DNA from: an uncultured Pelagibacteraceae bacterium
Lineage (GTDB): Bacteria > Pseudomonadota > Alphaproteobacteria > Pelagibacterales > Pelagibacteraceae
Direction: 5' to 3'
NCBI GenBank assembly: GCA_902558435.1
Contig: CACEDU010000007.1
Coordinates: 1 to 62,343, forward strand
DNA: 62,343 nucleotides
Both the position numbers and the translations under genes were made by a program. Positions 62,057 through 62,343 of the stretch are shown in pieces; position 1 is the stretch's first letter; every line of letters begins with the position of its first letter. Under the pieces are notes generated by a model. It did not search any database, had not been told where the DNA came from, and saw only the letters and a list, made by a program, of their open reading frames with translations.

Positions 62057-62343
62057 CTACATTACAACGCCAACTTGCCAAGGATTAAATTCCTCATCAC
62101 CGTAGCCATTAATTTCACTTTTTGATTTATTTCCTGAAGCGGTATTTACAACAAGATCAAATATCTTACTTCCAACTTTTTCAATATCTTCTTTTCCTTC
62201 AGCTATTGTTCCACAATTAATATCCATATCTTCTTCCATTTTTTCATACATTGCAGAATTGGTTGACAATTTTAAACTTGGTACCGGTTTACATCCAAAG
62301 CAAGAACCTCTACCTGTAGTAAAACATATAACATTTGCACCGG
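62057..62343 (-). CDS. UxaA-type altronate/galactarate dehydratase, C-terminal part
   Basis: The coding frame continues past the right edge, so only the last 95 or so residues are present. The sequence from the edge reads GANVICFTTGRGSCFGCKPVPS, then MYEKMEEDMDINCGTIAEG, which is the C-terminal iron-binding domain of the UxaA/GarD family of sugar-acid dehydratases (altronate, galactarate). These remove water from uronate-derived hexonates to give 2-keto-3-deoxy acids. It fits the adjoining sugar-acid genes. A TTG at 62269 is not the start: the conserved region extends beyond it. Confidence 0.86.
   Translation of the reverse strand, partial: GANVICFTTGRGSCFGCKPVPSLKLSTNSAMYEKMEEDMDINCGTIAEGKEDIEKVGSKIFDLVVNTASGNKSKSEINGYGDEEFNPWQVGVVM

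Noticed and set aside
1..62343. tRNA, rRNA, CRISPR, insertion sequence or prophage genes
   Set aside because: No cloverleaf-like sequence, repeat-spacer series, transposase, integrase or phage protein was found; intergenic space is too small for most of them.

Overview
The window reads as a stretch of a SAR11 (Pelagibacterales) type alphaproteobacterial genome. This is inferred from strongly AT-rich DNA, Lys/Asn/Ile-rich proteins, almost no intergenic space, and core gene content and order (hda-aspS, NDUFA12-DUF2155-accCB-aroQ, thiSG, RNase E/G, PBP1A-prfB, tyrS, anmK, iscR-suf, glnA). No rRNA, tRNA, CRISPR array, transposase, integrase or phage gene was seen. No gene-free stretch exceeds about 230 bases.

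Region 1 (about 1-26.8 kb) is housekeeping: replication control (Hda-like), AspRS, a free-standing NrdJ C-terminal-like protein, a complex I accessory subunit, acetyl-CoA carboxylase subunits, type II dehydroquinase, ThiS/ThiG, an RNase E/G without its usual Zn-link, penicillin-binding protein 1A, RF2 with its programmed +1 frameshift, an AsmA-like envelope protein, TyrRS, AnmK, a hydrolase, and an IscR-sufBCDS-sufU-sufT-sufA operon behind a near-consensus IscR type 1 site. It ends with glutamine synthetase on the opposite strand.

Region 2 (about 26.9-62.3 kb) is very different: some 34 kb devoted almost entirely to uptake and oxidation of polyols, sugars and sugar acids. It includes two IolG-type dehydrogenases, IolE and IolD (inositol), a CUT2 transporter with mutarotase and ribokinase, an HpcH/HpaI aldolase with aldehyde dehydrogenase, a rhamnonate-dehydratase-like enzyme, a PdxA homologue, a TctCBA tripartite transporter, a CUT1 transporter, two SDRs, two more Gfo/Idh enzymes, a ROK kinase, a PanB-like and a PanE-like protein, two Fe(II)/2OG-type oxygenases, two EamA exporters, a DUF1907 protein and a UxaA-type dehydratase cut by the right edge. 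Only one candidate regulator (MarR-like) is present. The inositol genes stop at IolD: IolB, IolC and IolJ are not in the window.

The most interesting signals are architectural. Each of three periplasmic binding-protein genes is followed by a strong intrinsic terminator placed before the remaining genes of its operon, and one of these terminators lies inside the first codons of tctB. Most convergent gene pairs fuse their two stop codons into a 4- or 6-base sequence. Several proteins have lost the hallmark residues of their families (PanB-like without metal ligands, ROK kinase without the zinc motif, RNase E/G without Zn-link cysteines, NrdJ C-terminal region without its catalytic chain).
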